A DNA stretch of 64,000 nucleotides from CAYNHQ01 sp964397255 (GTDB lineage Bacteria > Bdellovibrionota_G > JALEGL01 > DATDPG01). The DNA lies in NCBI GenBank assembly GCA_964397255.1, contig CAYNHQ010000004.1, positions 186,001 through 250,000 on the forward strand, written 5' to 3'. A program made the translations under genes and the position numbers. Position 1 is the stretch's first letter. The number at the start of each line of letters is the position of its first letter. The notes under the pieces were generated by a model. It did not search any database, was not told where the DNA came from, and saw only the letters and a list, made by a program, of their open reading frames with translations. Below are positions 15,387 to 25,446 of this stretch, piece by piece.

Positions 15387-16611
15387 GGGAATGAAAGACA
15401 AAGCCGGTCATGACTTTGGGGTAAAAGAAAGTTGATTTTTGGGGAAGAACCTCACCCCGTTTTGCCATTTCGATGACTTGTTCCACTCGCAGCGGCTTTA
15501 GCCAAAAGCCGATGCGATGGGGACTTTTCGTGAGTTCCACCACTTCATTCGCCGATTTTACAAATTGGATCTTGCGCTGATCTTCCGGGTGCTGGAGGTC
15601 AAGACCAAAAATGGGTTTCATGATTTCGTGATTGAGAATTTCTGTCGGCAACATCGAAGATGGTTGTTTGGGCGTCAGTAGGGTCATCGTTGACTGACGG
15701 CCATCAATCCAGGCTATCGGAGCGTTCGCCATCGTGAAATGCTTTTCCTCGAGGGGCAATTCGTTCAAATGAAAATGAGGCAGCAACTTTTTGTCCAACT
15801 CCTCTTTGGAAAATGTCGTCGAGAGTACACGATGAATCGCGCCCAGGACCAAACCCGGATCGGGAGCCGTGGCCAAATAGGTGAGCATGAAACGGGATTC
15901 AGGCAGGCGATGGCCCTCCTTCTCCGCGAAATGAAGCGCGGTGGCGTAGCGATGATGACCGTCGGCGATCAAAAAGGGGACATCTTTCAAGATTCGCTGA
16001 ATTTCAGCCGTCATCAGTGGAGAGGAAATTCTCCAAAAGCGGTGTTCGATTTTTTCATCACGGTTCGCAAATTGAACGAGTGGTGGAAAAGAGGTGGTTC
16101 GGTCTAAGAGGGCCGACATCGAATGAGAGGGATCTTCGGCGATTAAATAAATGGGGCTTAAGTGGGTTTGAGTCTCCGTTAAAAGTTTGAGGCGATCTTC
16201 AATCGGTCCTGCAAGTGTTCGCTCATGTGGGAGAATGTTTCCTCTTCCCAACGTTTCCAATTCGACAAGGCCGATGATCCCGCGGCGTTGAAGTCGAGTC
16301 CCCTTCCACTCAAAGCTGTCCTCTACGACATAAGAGGATGGTTCTTTCTCCTGCTCGAGAGTGCCGTCTTTTTTCCACGCTGCTAGCGTCTCTGCGGCTT
16401 TACGGTAACGGGAAACATCTTCTTGTTCGGCCTTTGTCAATGTAAAGGGATCGCCCAAAATCAGGCGTATTACATTTTGGGGGTGTCGCACATGGAGTGC
16501 CTCACACTGCGATCGCGAAATGACATCATACGGGGGCGCTATGACGGCAGAGAAGTCGGATAGTTTGGAAAGATCATAGCGGAGACCTCGGAAAGGAAGG
16601 AATCGGGCCAC
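15379..16611 (-). CDS. DUF1015 family protein
   Basis: This 410-aa protein starts RFLPFRGLRYD-SDFSAVIAPPYDVIS, the signature of DUF1015 (COG4198), and contains IADGHHRYATALHF, the most conserved block. Members are widespread in bacteria and archaea, often near sugar-nucleotide or amino-acid genes, and their biochemical function is not settled. It is the third gene of a minus-strand unit purD-tsaC-DUF1015; its ATG and the tsaC stop share one base. No membrane segment or signal peptide is seen. Confidence 0.92.
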   Translation of the reverse strand: MARFLPFRGLRYDLSKLSDFSAVIAPPYDVISRSQCEALHVRHPQNVIRLILGDPFTLTKAEQEDVSRYRKAAETLAAWKKDGTLEQEKEPSSYVVEDSFEWKGTRLQRRGIIGLVELETLGRGNILPHERTLAGPIEDRLKLLTETQTHLSPIYLIAEDPSHSMSALLDRTTSFPPLVQFANRDEKIEHRFWRISSPLMTAEIQRILKDVPFLIADGHHRYATALHFAEKEGHRLPESRFMLTYLATAPDPGLVLGAIHRVLSTTFSKEELDKKLLPHFHLNELPLEEKHFTMANAPIAWIDGRQSTMTLLTPKQPSSMLPTEILNHEIMKPIFGLDLQHPEDQRKIQFVKSANEVVELTKSPHRIGFWLKPLRVEQVIEMAKRGEVLPQKSTFFYPKVMTGFVFHSLS

Positions 16612-17228
16612 TACTTCTTCTTCTCTAAAGCTCCTACGATCACATCCCAGGGGATCGCGCCTTCACGAAGGAGCTCAGGCGGGCGCTTCGTACAGTCGAT
16701 GACCGTGGAGGGGGGTAGGCCTGTCGCCGGCCCCGCATCCAGAACCATAAGATCCGGGTGATGAAACATTTTTCTCACTTCTTCGGGTGTGGCCGCAGGA
16801 ATTTTTCCCGAAGGATTCGCACTTGTCGTCGTCATCGGTTTGCCGAATTGTTCCGCGAGAGCTTTGGCGACAGGATGGTCGCTCACGCGGAATCCAACCC
16901 CTCCGCTCGGACCGCGAAGATCCTCCGAAAATCGAGAGGCGGGAACAATGAGGGTCAGAGCTCCGGGCCAGAATTTTTTAGCCAGCAGTTTCGCCTCAGG
17001 AGAAACTTCGTCGGCATATTCGGGAAAGAGGGCGGGTGTGGGGAGGAGAAGAGGGAAGGGCTTGCCTTCGGGACGACCTTTTAATTCCCGAAGACGTGCA
17101 AGGGCCTTGGGGTCAAGAGCATTCACACCCAGGCCGTAGACCGTTTCGGTGGGATACGCGACCATTTTTCCCGATCGGAGCCATTGAATCGTCGCCGCAA
17201 GATCTGGAGATTTCAGAGAGCTCGCCAA
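16611..17228 (-). CDS. tsaC: Threonylcarbamoyl-AMP synthase (Sua5/YrdC/YciO family)
   Basis: The enzyme makes threonylcarbamoyl-AMP from Thr, bicarbonate and ATP for the t6A modification of ANN-decoding tRNAs. The YrdC motifs are VAYPTETVYGLGVNA near the N-terminus, RLRELKGRPEGKPFPLLL (the KxR ligand region), GPSGGVGFRVSDHPVA and PMTTTSANPSGK. At 205 aa it is the short TsaC form without the Sua5 C-terminal domain. Its 5' end overlaps purD by 16 bp. Confidence 0.95.
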   Translation of the reverse strand: MASSLKSPDLAATIQWLRSGKMVAYPTETVYGLGVNALDPKALARLRELKGRPEGKPFPLLLPTPALFPEYADEVSPEAKLLAKKFWPGALTLIVPASRFSEDLRGPSGGVGFRVSDHPVAKALAEQFGKPMTTTSANPSGKIPAATPEEVRKMFHHPDLMVLDAGPATGLPPSTVIDCTKRPPELLREGAIPWDVIVGALEKKK

Positions 17229-18478
17229 CCGATGTCCTTTCGAAAACTTTTTCCCTCGAACGCGATCTTGTCCGCGGCGCGATACGCCGCGGTTTGAGCT
17301 TCTTGGAGATTTTTGCCCAGGCCCGTGATTGCGAACACTCGCCCCCCCGAAGTCACGATTTTTCCCTGATCTATCTTGGTTCCCGCATGGAAAACAATTG
17401 CATCCTTGGCCGCGCCTCCTAAGCCGGAAACGATTTTCCCGGTTTGGGGAGATTGTGGGTATCCATTTGATGCCAGGACGACGGTCATCGCCGACTCATT
17501 CTTCCAGACAATGCCGGAACCATCTAGTCTTCCTCTGGTCGCGTTTAATAGAAGTTCGGCCAGGTCCGATTCAAGCCTAGGTAAAATGGCTTCGGTTTCG
17601 GGATCGCCGAAACGCGCATTGAATTCCAAGACTTTGGGTCCCTGTTTTGTCAACATGAGACCGGCATAGAGGATTCCCGTAAAAGGCGTCTTTCGGGTGA
17701 CCAGAGTTTGAAGAATCGGTCGGACAATCTTCTCTTCCGTCTCCTTTTGTATGGCTCCCGAAAAAATCGGTGCGGGAGAATAGGCTCCCATTCCACCTGT
17801 ATTGGGGCCTTGGTCACCATCCAGCAACCGCTTGTGGTCTTGAGCGCTAGCCAGAGAGGCGAAATCGGTGCCATGGGCAATCACCAAGAACGATGCTTCT
17901 TCGCCTTCCAAAAATTCTTCGGCGACAATATTCGAGCCGGCGTTGCCATAAATTTTCTTTTCCATCACATCAGAGACGAAGGTAAGGGCTTCTTCTTTTG
18001 TTCCAGCTACGAGCACGCCCTTTCCCGCAGCTAAGCCATCCGCTTTGAGAACGAGAGGATATTGGGAAGAGGAGAGATGTTCACATGCTTCGGTTGCCGA
18101 AAAAAGGCGCTTGAATCCTGCGGTAGGAACTTTTGCTTCGGCCATGAGTTCTTTTGAAAATCCCTTTGAGGCTTCCACTTGTGCTGCAGCCTTTGTAGGG
18201 CCGAAGATTCGAAGATCACGCGTGCGAAATTGATCGACGATTCCCTCTGCAAGTGGCTTTTCGGGGCCCACGACCGTTAAATCGATTCCCTCTGTGGAAG
18301 CGAAGGCCAAAAGAGCAGGAATATCGTCGGAAGCAATCGGCGTGTTTTGGTTTTTTGGAACGAGACTCGTTCCAGGATTTCCCGGCGCCGTGAAAATGTC
18401 TGTGACCAATGGACTTTGCGACAGTTTCCAAGTCAGAGCGTGTTCCCGCCCCCCATTTCCGACGACCAATACCCTCAT
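17213..18478 (-). CDS. purD: Phosphoribosylamine-glycine ligase (GAR synthetase)
   Basis: PurD attaches glycine to phosphoribosylamine with ATP in de novo purine synthesis. The ATG at 18478 gives the standard start MRVLVVGNGGREHALTWKL; a TTG four codons upstream is possible. The ATP-grasp features LVLKADGLAAGKGVLVA, GPNTGGMGAYSPAP and the metal site EFNARFGDPETEAILPRL are present. The length is 421 aa. It heads the purD-tsaC-DUF1015 unit; purH lies 4.3 kb away on the same strand with unrelated genes between. Confidence 0.96.
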   Translation of the reverse strand: MRVLVVGNGGREHALTWKLSQSPLVTDIFTAPGNPGTSLVPKNQNTPIASDDIPALLAFASTEGIDLTVVGPEKPLAEGIVDQFRTRDLRIFGPTKAAAQVEASKGFSKELMAEAKVPTAGFKRLFSATEACEHLSSSQYPLVLKADGLAAGKGVLVAGTKEEALTFVSDVMEKKIYGNAGSNIVAEEFLEGEEASFLVIAHGTDFASLASAQDHKRLLDGDQGPNTGGMGAYSPAPIFSGAIQKETEEKIVRPILQTLVTRKTPFTGILYAGLMLTKQGPKVLEFNARFGDPETEAILPRLESDLAELLLNATRGRLDGSGIVWKNESAMTVVLASNGYPQSPQTGKIVSGLGGAAKDAIVFHAGTKIDQGKIVTSGGRVFAITGLGKNLQEAQTAAYRAADKIAFEGKSFRKDIGWRAL

Positions 18479-18620
18479 GAGCGGGCGCAAATTACCCGGT
18501 TTGTATCGAAAAGAAAAAGGTTACGTTAGTTGCTAAGATCCTCGCATTTGGGCAGACCGGAGGAAGAAAGCGACCCCTTCTGCCGTAACGCCGATTAGAA
18601 AAAATAAAATAACGAAAGCC

Positions 18621-19103
18621 TTACAATGGCTGTTCACTGAATGTCATCACCTTCCACTCGCCGCCGACCAATTTAAGAGTGGCATGATGCTTTGCTTCGA
18701 TCACACGAGGACTACCTCCCATGGCGCTCGAACGATGATCGGTTTGTATGGCGTCGACGGTTGCTTCGTCACCCGTAATGACTTTTGTAATATTGCGGTA
18801 GGTGGTTCCATCAGATGTGCCTCTGGCCTCTCGAAGCATTTCCTTTCCGCCATCCGACATTTTACCCATGAGACCGGGTGCGCCCGCTTGCCCGCGCGAA
18901 ATCGTGCGTTCACTTTTGTAGGTTTGCATGAGGGCGTTTGCGTCGCCCATCGACATCGTCATGGCTGCGTCGTATTGATCCGCGGCGATGGCAGCGGCGA
19001 AGTGTTTATAGGCGATGACCGCAGGCGGGTCTGCCTTGTAGACATATTGGTATGCGTAGTAACCGCCACCGCCCAAAAGCGCGAGGAAAAAAAGCATTTT
19101 CAT
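18621..19103 (-). CDS. Small membrane-anchored protein, possible NTF2/DUF4878-like fold
   Basis: The 160-aa product has one N-terminal helix (MKMLFFLALLGGGGYYAYQY), a likely uncleaved anchor, then an exported domain. The pattern VIAYKHFAAAIAADQYDAAM at the beginning and HHATLKLVGGEWKVMTF at the end is like lumazine-binding/NTF2-fold domains (DUF4878 type), but this is only suggestive. The ATG follows a near-perfect GGGAGGTGA site. It stands alone; a hairpin (GGCAGA/TCTGCC, 18551-18584) lies between its stop and purD. Confidence 0.75.
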   Translation of the reverse strand: MKMLFFLALLGGGGYYAYQYVYKADPPAVIAYKHFAAAIAADQYDAAMTMSMGDANALMQTYKSERTISRGQAGAPGLMGKMSDGGKEMLREARGTSDGTTYRNITKVITGDEATVDAIQTDHRSSAMGGSPRVIEAKHHATLKLVGGEWKVMTFSEQPL

Positions 19104-19174
19104 GATTCACCTCCCTTTGAAAGATTACCTCCATTGAATCTTGAATCGCGGACAGGGGTCAACGAAAATTGATT

Positions 19175-21445
19175 TTAGCGAGTGGCTTCCAAGAGGGCGC
19201 GCCAGGGTGGCATGTAGCGAGGCTCGATTTGAAGCGACTCTCGCCATTTTGCGATGGCTTCTGCCTTGTCTTTCTTGGCCATTGCAATATCTCCCAAACC
19301 CGCCAGCGCGCGATAGTTCCAAAGAGAGTCCTTTGCCGCCGTATTGAACTCAGTAGAAGCGTCGTTCCATTTCTTCATTTTGAGGTAGGTCATTCCGAGC
19401 CAATAGTGGGACATGGCGCTTACCGGATCATTCTTCACGGCTTGTCGAAAAGCTGTTGCCGCCGCGTCCCAGTTCTTCAGGGCGAATTGGGTTCGTCCCC
19501 AATAAATATGGGGATATTCGAGAGAGGGTGCCAATTCACGCGCACGCTGAAAGGGTCGAAGCGCCGAACGAATTTTCTCCACATTTTGCTCCGCTTCGCC
19601 TTGCGTAAGTCGAAGAAGGCCCAAAAGAGCATGCGCCGTCGGCTCCGTCGCTCGCGAATCTACGAGTGACGAAAATCGGTGATCCAATGTGCTCCAGGGT
19701 GGGCTCCATTCTTCCATGGAGGGAGAGTCCCAGAGGTCCGACACGGGAGCCAGACCCGCCTTCGTAGCAGCCGCGCTCGCCACATCTAAAGCTTCATCCG
19801 GCTCACTCTTTTGCAGGATGAGTCGAGCCAAAAAGAAATAGGGAAGAATCCAATTGGGAGCGATGGAGAGAGTCTCGCGATAACCTCGTAACGCTTCATT
19901 CACGGTCGCGAATCTTTCCTGTGTTCGGGCGAGAGCTAGACGAAGCTCGGAGTTATTGGGTTCCGTCTTACTCGCGTCTCCAAGCGTGGCCAACGCCTCG
20001 CTTGGACTGCCCAACGCCTCGAGTACGGATGCGCGAGAGATGGCAAATTGTGGAGAGGAAGCGAGAAGAGGTGGGAATTGATCGACAAGATCTTTGGCTT
20101 CTCCAGGACGGCGAGTACGCAGGAGAATTCGAGTCAACATTCGCTGGGCACCGAAAATTTCCGACGTATGGGCGAATCGCCGGTAACGCGTCAGGATTTC
20201 ACGTAAGTGCCGCTCGACTATGGGATGGGCCTCCTCTTCATTTTGGAGAAGACGACAGAGGGCAAGGCGGCTCGGAACAAAACTCGGCTCGGCTCGAAGC
20301 GACTCCTGATACCACTCCATCGCTGCGGATTGGTTTTCGGCGCGTTCATCCAGAAGCCCCATTCGATAGGGTGCGGCGGGATCGTTGGGAGCGCGGGTCA
20401 TACGCTGTTCAAAGAAACCGCGCGCTTGATCAGGTTCCCCCCGAAGAAAATAACCCATTCCCGCGACGTCATATCCTTCCAAAAGGGTGGGATCGGTTTG
20501 CAAACCTTGGGTCGCCTTTGAAATGGCGAGTGAAATTTCCTGAGGTTCTTTCGCCTTTGCCAGCAAAATGGCTGCATACGTGATGAGAAGCGCCCCGCTT
20601 CTTGGAAAAAGGGTTTCTGCTTTTTGTGCCGCCTCAAGTGCTAAGGAGAAGTTGTTTGCAGATAATGCACTTCGAATTTTTGCAATGTAACCTTCGGGCT
20701 GATTCGGACTAATCGATAGAGCGAGGTCGGCAATATCAAGCGCTGTCACTTGCAATCGAGGTTCATCACCCAACTCGGAAGAATAGGCGTACGCCACCGC
20801 AAGATTCCCAAGGAGATTCCCATTTTCCGGATCGAGTGTGAGCGCCTGTTCCAAAAGACGCCGTGCCGATTCATAGGCTTCCGGATGGTTACTTTGCAGG
20901 AGCGCTTTTCCATTCTCGAAAAGTACATCGGCGGAACGATTGGCGGCGGGTATTTGCTCCCGAAGTTGAGCTACAAGCTTATCCCTGAGGGGAAAAGTGG
21001 AATGGGAGGTAGGTTGATATCGAACCACGCGGTAGAGCGTCCAAGCGATGGCGCTGGAGAGAAGAGCGACAAGAAAGAATTGGAAAAACCACCGGGACGA
21101 GAATGAAAATCGCCCAAAACTTTTAAGCGGCGATATGGTGGCTGCTTGGCGATATCGCAGGGTTCGAAATGCATCCTGAAACGCGCGCAATGCGTTCGCT
21201 TGGCTCCGGTTGCCGTCGGGAAGGACGATCAAATCCGTCGGGAGAATGAGTCCTTGAAGGATCCACTGGCGTACTGCTCCTTCGGATTCGAGTTCAAAGT
21301 CTTTGCCTTCTTTGATGACTTTCCAGACCGAGCGAGTTTCCGGTTCAATCTCAATCCCGGGATCGGTGCGACAATCAGGACAGACGGGGATGATATCATC
21401 CGCTTCTCCCTCAAATTGCGTTCCGCAGCTGATACAGGTACGCAT
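19175..21445 (-). CDS. Zinc-ribbon, single-pass membrane TPR protein
   Basis: This 756-aa protein begins with a CxxC...CxxC zinc ribbon (CISCGTQ and CPDCRTD). A short domain follows (about 35-100, VWKVIKEGKDFELESEGAVR-WI) that looks like the GYF-type/FHA-adjacent input domain of delta-proteobacterial TPR proteins. A single helix (about 117-135, WFFQFFLVALLSSAIAWTLY) crosses the membrane. The rest (about 155-750) is a long series of TPR units, for example AMSHYWLGMTYLKMKKWNDA and NYRALAGLGDIAMAKKDKAEA. A zinc-ribbon cytoplasmic head with an external TPR solenoid suggests a scaffold; the partner is unknown. It diverges from the aminotransferase gene across only 34 bp. Confidence 0.82.
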   Translation of the reverse strand: MRTCISCGTQFEGEADDIIPVCPDCRTDPGIEIEPETRSVWKVIKEGKDFELESEGAVRQWILQGLILPTDLIVLPDGNRSQANALRAFQDAFRTLRYRQAATISPLKSFGRFSFSSRWFFQFFLVALLSSAIAWTLYRVVRYQPTSHSTFPLRDKLVAQLREQIPAANRSADVLFENGKALLQSNHPEAYESARRLLEQALTLDPENGNLLGNLAVAYAYSSELGDEPRLQVTALDIADLALSISPNQPEGYIAKIRSALSANNFSLALEAAQKAETLFPRSGALLITYAAILLAKAKEPQEISLAISKATQGLQTDPTLLEGYDVAGMGYFLRGEPDQARGFFEQRMTRAPNDPAAPYRMGLLDERAENQSAAMEWYQESLRAEPSFVPSRLALCRLLQNEEEAHPIVERHLREILTRYRRFAHTSEIFGAQRMLTRILLRTRRPGEAKDLVDQFPPLLASSPQFAISRASVLEALGSPSEALATLGDASKTEPNNSELRLALARTQERFATVNEALRGYRETLSIAPNWILPYFFLARLILQKSEPDEALDVASAAATKAGLAPVSDLWDSPSMEEWSPPWSTLDHRFSSLVDSRATEPTAHALLGLLRLTQGEAEQNVEKIRSALRPFQRARELAPSLEYPHIYWGRTQFALKNWDAAATAFRQAVKNDPVSAMSHYWLGMTYLKMKKWNDASTEFNTAAKDSLWNYRALAGLGDIAMAKKDKAEAIAKWRESLQIEPRYMPPWRALLEATR

Positions 21446-21479
21446 TCAGCAAGCATACCAAAGTAGATGGAGGGTTACG

Positions 21480-22778
21480 ATGAAGCTCTTCGCTGACCGG
21501 ATAGAAGATTTAGGCACCGAAAATGCCTTTAAGGTGGGACCCTATATAAAGGAAGTGGAAAACACCGGTCACAGGGTCATCAAGTGCAACCTTGGGGAGC
21601 CCGATTTTCCGTTGGCGAAGCATATTGCCGCGGAGGTCAAAAGGCAGATTGATCGAGACTTGACTCATTATGTGGATCCGCAGGGAATTCTCCCGTTACG
21701 CGAAACCGTGGCCAACGATGTGGGCAAAAAAAGAGGCCTCCACATCAATCCCGATCGTGTGGTTGTTTTTCCAGGGGCTAAACCATCCATTGGATTTTGC
21801 CAGCACGCCTATTGTAATCCGGGAGAAGAAGTTATTTATCCGAGTCCCGGATATCCGATTTACGAATCGTTTACGAAGTATGTCGGGGCGAAACCCATTC
21901 CACTGCATTTGGAAGAAGAAAATGGATTTAGCTTCACAGGCGATGAACTGGCGCCACTCATCAGCCCACGAACGAAATTAATCATCCTCAACTTCCCCTC
22001 CAATCCTACGGGAGGCGTGGCCACCCGAGATCAGCTCAAAGGAATAGCGGAGGTGATTCGAAAAAAAGCGCCCGAGCATGCGAGAATTTATTCCGACGAG
22101 GTGTACGAGAACATCTTGTTTGATGGTGCAAGGCATGTATCCATTGCGTCTCTCCCCGGCATGGATGAAAGAACGATCATTGCGTCGGGCGCATCGAAAT
22201 CCTATTCGTGGACGGGAGGCCGGATCGGCTGGGCCATCTTTCCGACAAAAGAGGAAGCAGCGATATTTAAAAATCTCAATATCAACTACTTCTCTTGCAT
22301 TCCGGCGTACAACCAGTTTGGGGCGAAAGTCGCGATCGAGTCCAAAGAAAGCGTCATTTCCATACGCAAAATGGTGCATGCCTTTGAGGAGAGGCGAAAC
22401 CTCGTGCTGAAGGGGCTCAATTCCATCCAGGGGATCACCTGTCAGACTCCCAAGGGAGCCTTTTATGTCTTTCCCAATATTCGTGAAGTTTGCGAATCCA
22501 TTGGAGCGATTGAGGCCTATCCAAAACTGGACCCTCTGACACGATCTCATTCGAGTCCTTCGACACTTTTTCAGATGTTCCTGCTTTACCGGTATCAGGT
22601 CGCGACGATGGACCGACGATCATTCGGAAGTATTGGAAGTGAGGATATGCACTTTCTTCGAATTTCGGTCGCGACGGGCAAGAAGGACCTCGAAGAGACA
22701 CTGGACCGTATTCGAAAAGCATCGACCGACCGCATGGGATTTGCCGCCTTCATGAAGGAAGGGGGAAGGCTCTATTAA
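21480..22778 (+). CDS. PLP-dependent class I/II aminotransferase
   Basis: This 432-aa fold-type I aminotransferase follows a GGAGGG ribosome site. The PLP lysine is Lys240 in SGASKSYSWTGGRIGW. Asn175 (FPSNPTGG), Asp206 and Tyr209 (YSDEVYENI) complete the cofactor pocket, and the substrate-binding Arg is in LRISVATG. It resembles aspartate/tyrosine aminotransferase-like enzymes, but the substrate cannot be fixed. An insertion of about 35 residues near 345-380 (SIGAIEAYPKLDPLTR) before the C-terminal domain is unusual. It overlaps convergent purH by 4 bp. Confidence 0.9.
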   Translation: MKLFADRIEDLGTENAFKVGPYIKEVENTGHRVIKCNLGEPDFPLAKHIAAEVKRQIDRDLTHYVDPQGILPLRETVANDVGKKRGLHINPDRVVVFPGAKPSIGFCQHAYCNPGEEVIYPSPGYPIYESFTKYVGAKPIPLHLEEENGFSFTGDELAPLISPRTKLIILNFPSNPTGGVATRDQLKGIAEVIRKKAPEHARIYSDEVYENILFDGARHVSIASLPGMDERTIIASGASKSYSWTGGRIGWAIFPTKEEAAIFKNLNINYFSCIPAYNQFGAKVAIESKESVISIRKMVHAFEERRNLVLKGLNSIQGITCQTPKGAFYVFPNIREVCESIGAIEAYPKLDPLTRSHSSPSTLFQMFLLYRYQVATMDRRSFGSIGSEDMHFLRISVATGKKDLEETLDRIRKASTDRMGFAAFMKEGGRLY

Positions 22779-24340
22779 TGTTTGAAGTGGCGAACGCCGG
22801 TAAAAATCATCGCGATATGGTGATCATTGGCGGCTTGAACAACCTCTTCGTCCCGAATGGATCCTCCCGGCTGGACAATCGCTGTCACGCCGTACTTGGC
22901 CACTTCATCGATGGAATCGCGGAAGGGAAAGAAGGCATCCGAAGCAAGTGCGAAGCCTTTGAGTTTAATGGATTCCGCTTTTAGCGCGGCGAAGCGGCTG
23001 GAATCCACTCGGCTCATTTGTCCCGCGCCGATTCCGACCGTTGCGGACTCATTGGTGAGAACAATGGCGTTGGATTTCACATGTTTCCCGACTTTCCACG
23101 CCAGTGTCAGGGCTCGAAGTTCCGCATCAGTGGGTTTTCTTTTCGTGACGACTTTTGATTCTTTCAAATTCTCTATGCTTCGATCACGATTTTGGATCAG
23201 ATATCCATCAACGGCGCGCCGGATGTCGTAGCCCCCCAACACTTTTTTGGCGGCTTCGGTATCGACTTCCAAGAGGCGAAGGTTTTTCTTTTTGGAGAAA
23301 ATCTTTAAAGCTCCCTCTTCAAACTTTGGTGCGATCACAATTTCCGTAAATGTTTCCACGCAATGGGCGGCCGTTTTCTCATCCAGCGGGTGAGAAAAAA
23401 CCACGATGCCGCCGAAAGCGGAAACCGGGTCACAGGCTAGAGCCCGATCATACGCTTCGCCCAAGGATGTTTCCGACGTTCCCACCCCGCAGGGGTTGGT
23501 ATGTTTTAAAATGGCTACCGCACGAACGTTTTCGAATTCGGTAATGAGATCAAGCGCGCCATGGACATCCATCAAATTGTTGTAGGAAAGAGCTTTTCCC
23601 TGAAGAACTCGTTCGAGAACCGTCACTCCCTGTGCGGCGGCCGGAAGATAAAATCCGGCCTTTTGGTGAGGATTTTCGCCGTAACGCATTTCCCATTTTT
23701 CTTGAAGTCCAAGTGCATAGCGCTTGGGCATCTCTTCTTCTTCGCCGCGGAAAAAAGCGGAGATGGTGGCGTCGTACTCGGCGGTTCGTTCAAAAACAGA
23801 ACGAGCGCAATTCCTCCGAAATTCCAGCGTCGTCGCACCTTGATAATCTTCGAACTCTTTCAAGAACGTTTCGTACTGCGCCGGTTCAATGAGTACAGTT
23901 ACGAAGGGGAAATTTTTCGCGGCCGAGCGAAGCATCGTCGGTCCGCCGATATCGATTTGCTCCACAATGTCATGAAACTGATTTTTCGGATTCTTGAGGG
24001 CCGATTCAAAGGGATACAGATTCACGACCACCAAATCGATCGGGACGAATTTCTGCGCCTCCAATTGTTTCATATGTTCGGCATTGTCTCGAATCGCAAG
24101 AAGGCCGCCGTGGACCTTGGGATGAAGGGTTTTGAGTCGTCCATCCAGCATTTCAGGCGCACCGGTGAAATTAGACACGTCGCGGACCGGGATTCCCTTT
24201 TCCGCCAGGAACTTCGCCGTTCCCCCTGACGAGAGAATTTCCACATCCCGTTTCGTAAGGGCGCGGGCCAACTCTTCGAGGCCGGACTTGTCACTCACAC
24301 TTAAAATGGCTCTTCGGATAGGGATTCGATCACTTGTCAT
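22775..24340 (-). CDS. purH: Bifunctional AICAR transformylase / IMP cyclohydrolase
   Basis: PurH carries out the last two steps of IMP synthesis. The N-terminal IMP cyclohydrolase domain (about 1-200) shows SVSDKSGLEELARAL, EILSSGGTAKFLAEKGI and LHPKVHGGLLAIRD. The transformylase domain shows RYGENPHQKAGFY, AILKHTNPCGVG and DAFFPFRDSIDEVAKYGV. At 521 aa it is full length. Confidence 0.97.
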   Translation of the reverse strand: MTSDRIPIRRAILSVSDKSGLEELARALTKRDVEILSSGGTAKFLAEKGIPVRDVSNFTGAPEMLDGRLKTLHPKVHGGLLAIRDNAEHMKQLEAQKFVPIDLVVVNLYPFESALKNPKNQFHDIVEQIDIGGPTMLRSAAKNFPFVTVLIEPAQYETFLKEFEDYQGATTLEFRRNCARSVFERTAEYDATISAFFRGEEEEMPKRYALGLQEKWEMRYGENPHQKAGFYLPAAAQGVTVLERVLQGKALSYNNLMDVHGALDLITEFENVRAVAILKHTNPCGVGTSETSLGEAYDRALACDPVSAFGGIVVFSHPLDEKTAAHCVETFTEIVIAPKFEEGALKIFSKKKNLRLLEVDTEAAKKVLGGYDIRRAVDGYLIQNRDRSIENLKESKVVTKRKPTDAELRALTLAWKVGKHVKSNAIVLTNESATVGIGAGQMSRVDSSRFAALKAESIKLKGFALASDAFFPFRDSIDEVAKYGVTAIVQPGGSIRDEEVVQAANDHHIAMIFTGVRHFKH

Positions 24341-24394
24341 GGCGCGCCTTTTACCCGAAAAAAAAGGAAAGAAAAGGGGGAAAAAGAGAGAAGA

Positions 24395-25390
24395 TTAATG
24401 AATGCTAGCGAGAATCAGCTCGGACTTCTCACGATTTTGGGAATCATCATACATCGCGAGAGCAGTGAGGCTCTTGTCGACCTCGTCTAATTTCACCGCG
24501 ATGGCATAGCGTGTAGTAGAAGTGTCGTTCTTTTCCGCACGAATCGTCAACAATCGACCCTTCCGAGATCGGCTGGGTCCGATAGGAATTTCTTCTTCGT
24601 CTATACTCTCACTCGATTTCAGAACGATCATATTTTCAGGTGGAACGCTCCCCACAACGACGCGAATCCCGGGCATGGAAAATTCTCCCAAAAGGCCTTT
24701 CTCAGTGAGTGCCTGATAATCCATTTCCTGCGGAACCATGACGCGCCAACGATCGGCAAAATTCACATACTTCCAACCTTTCGCGACCATCCCCGGCGAG
24801 AGCTGATCGACGCGCGGTTTAGCATGTGGACTTTCTGAGCGCCTCGTCGCGGCTTTTCCGGTCATCACCCCATTTCCAATTCGAACAGAAATGGGTGAGC
24901 TAGGGAGGCTTTTCTCGCCATTTGCGCTCGAAGCGACAGCGAACAAATAATAGGTTCCCGTTTTTCCCTCGGGAATGTCTATCGTGATTTCCCCTGGCTC
25001 TTCGATGCTGGCAAGCAGTTCGGCTTCTTTCGAATTCTTTTCGCTGGGGGGATGTTCTGACCCATAGAGGGTATATTCAATTTTCTCCGAATGATTGGAT
25101 TCGTTTCCGTTTACGTGAAGTCTATAGTGAATGCTTAATTCGGTACTTTCCGTCCCGCATGAACGGGTTTCCGATTCTTCGACGACCTCTAACTTTGGTG
25201 CCGAGATACCTGATTTCGTAGGAAGTGAATTCGTCGGGTGAGAACTTGGGGAGTTCGTAATCGTAGAATGCGACTCGGGGCGAATTCCAGCTTGAGCGAC
25301 AGGCCCGGCGGTTGGTTTATTATGCGTTGATCCGCAGCCAAATAGACTAAAGCAAAGCGCAAGGGCGATCGTGTAGGGGGCCGACCTCAT
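24395..25390 (-). CDS. Lipoprotein with fibronectin-III-like region
   Basis: The 331-aa product has a lipoprotein signal, ALALCFSLFGCGS, with the lipobox LFGC. A low-complexity Ser/Thr/Pro linker (about 22-62) precedes a beta-rich domain, IHYRLHVNGNESNHSEKIEY to GTYYLFAVASSANGEKSLPSSPISVRIG, which reads like a fibronectin-III-type fold. The C-terminal part (VNFADRWRVMVP...) is unclassified. It is the last gene after mlaD, 56 bp downstream on the same strand, so it may belong to that operon. Confidence 0.78.
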   Translation of the reverse strand: MRSAPYTIALALCFSLFGCGSTHNKPTAGPVAQAGIRPESHSTITNSPSSHPTNSLPTKSGISAPKLEVVEESETRSCGTESTELSIHYRLHVNGNESNHSEKIEYTLYGSEHPPSEKNSKEAELLASIEEPGEITIDIPEGKTGTYYLFAVASSANGEKSLPSSPISVRIGNGVMTGKAATRRSESPHAKPRVDQLSPGMVAKGWKYVNFADRWRVMVPQEMDYQALTEKGLLGEFSMPGIRVVVGSVPPENMIVLKSSESIDEEEIPIGPSRSRKGRLLTIRAEKNDTSTTRYAIAVKLDEVDKSLTALAMYDDSQNREKSELILASIH

Positions 25391-25446
25391 ACACTTCGGC
25401 CTTATAGCGCATCGCGCTATGAAGTCAAGGTTTGCTATCGCGATGA

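Noticed and set aside
18551..18584. GGCAGA/TCTGCC hairpin with a purine-rich loop resembling SRP RNA
   Set aside because: The conserved GGAA tetraloop and the symmetric internal loop of bacterial SRP RNA are absent; it is at best a weak terminator of the minus-strand gene ending at 18621.
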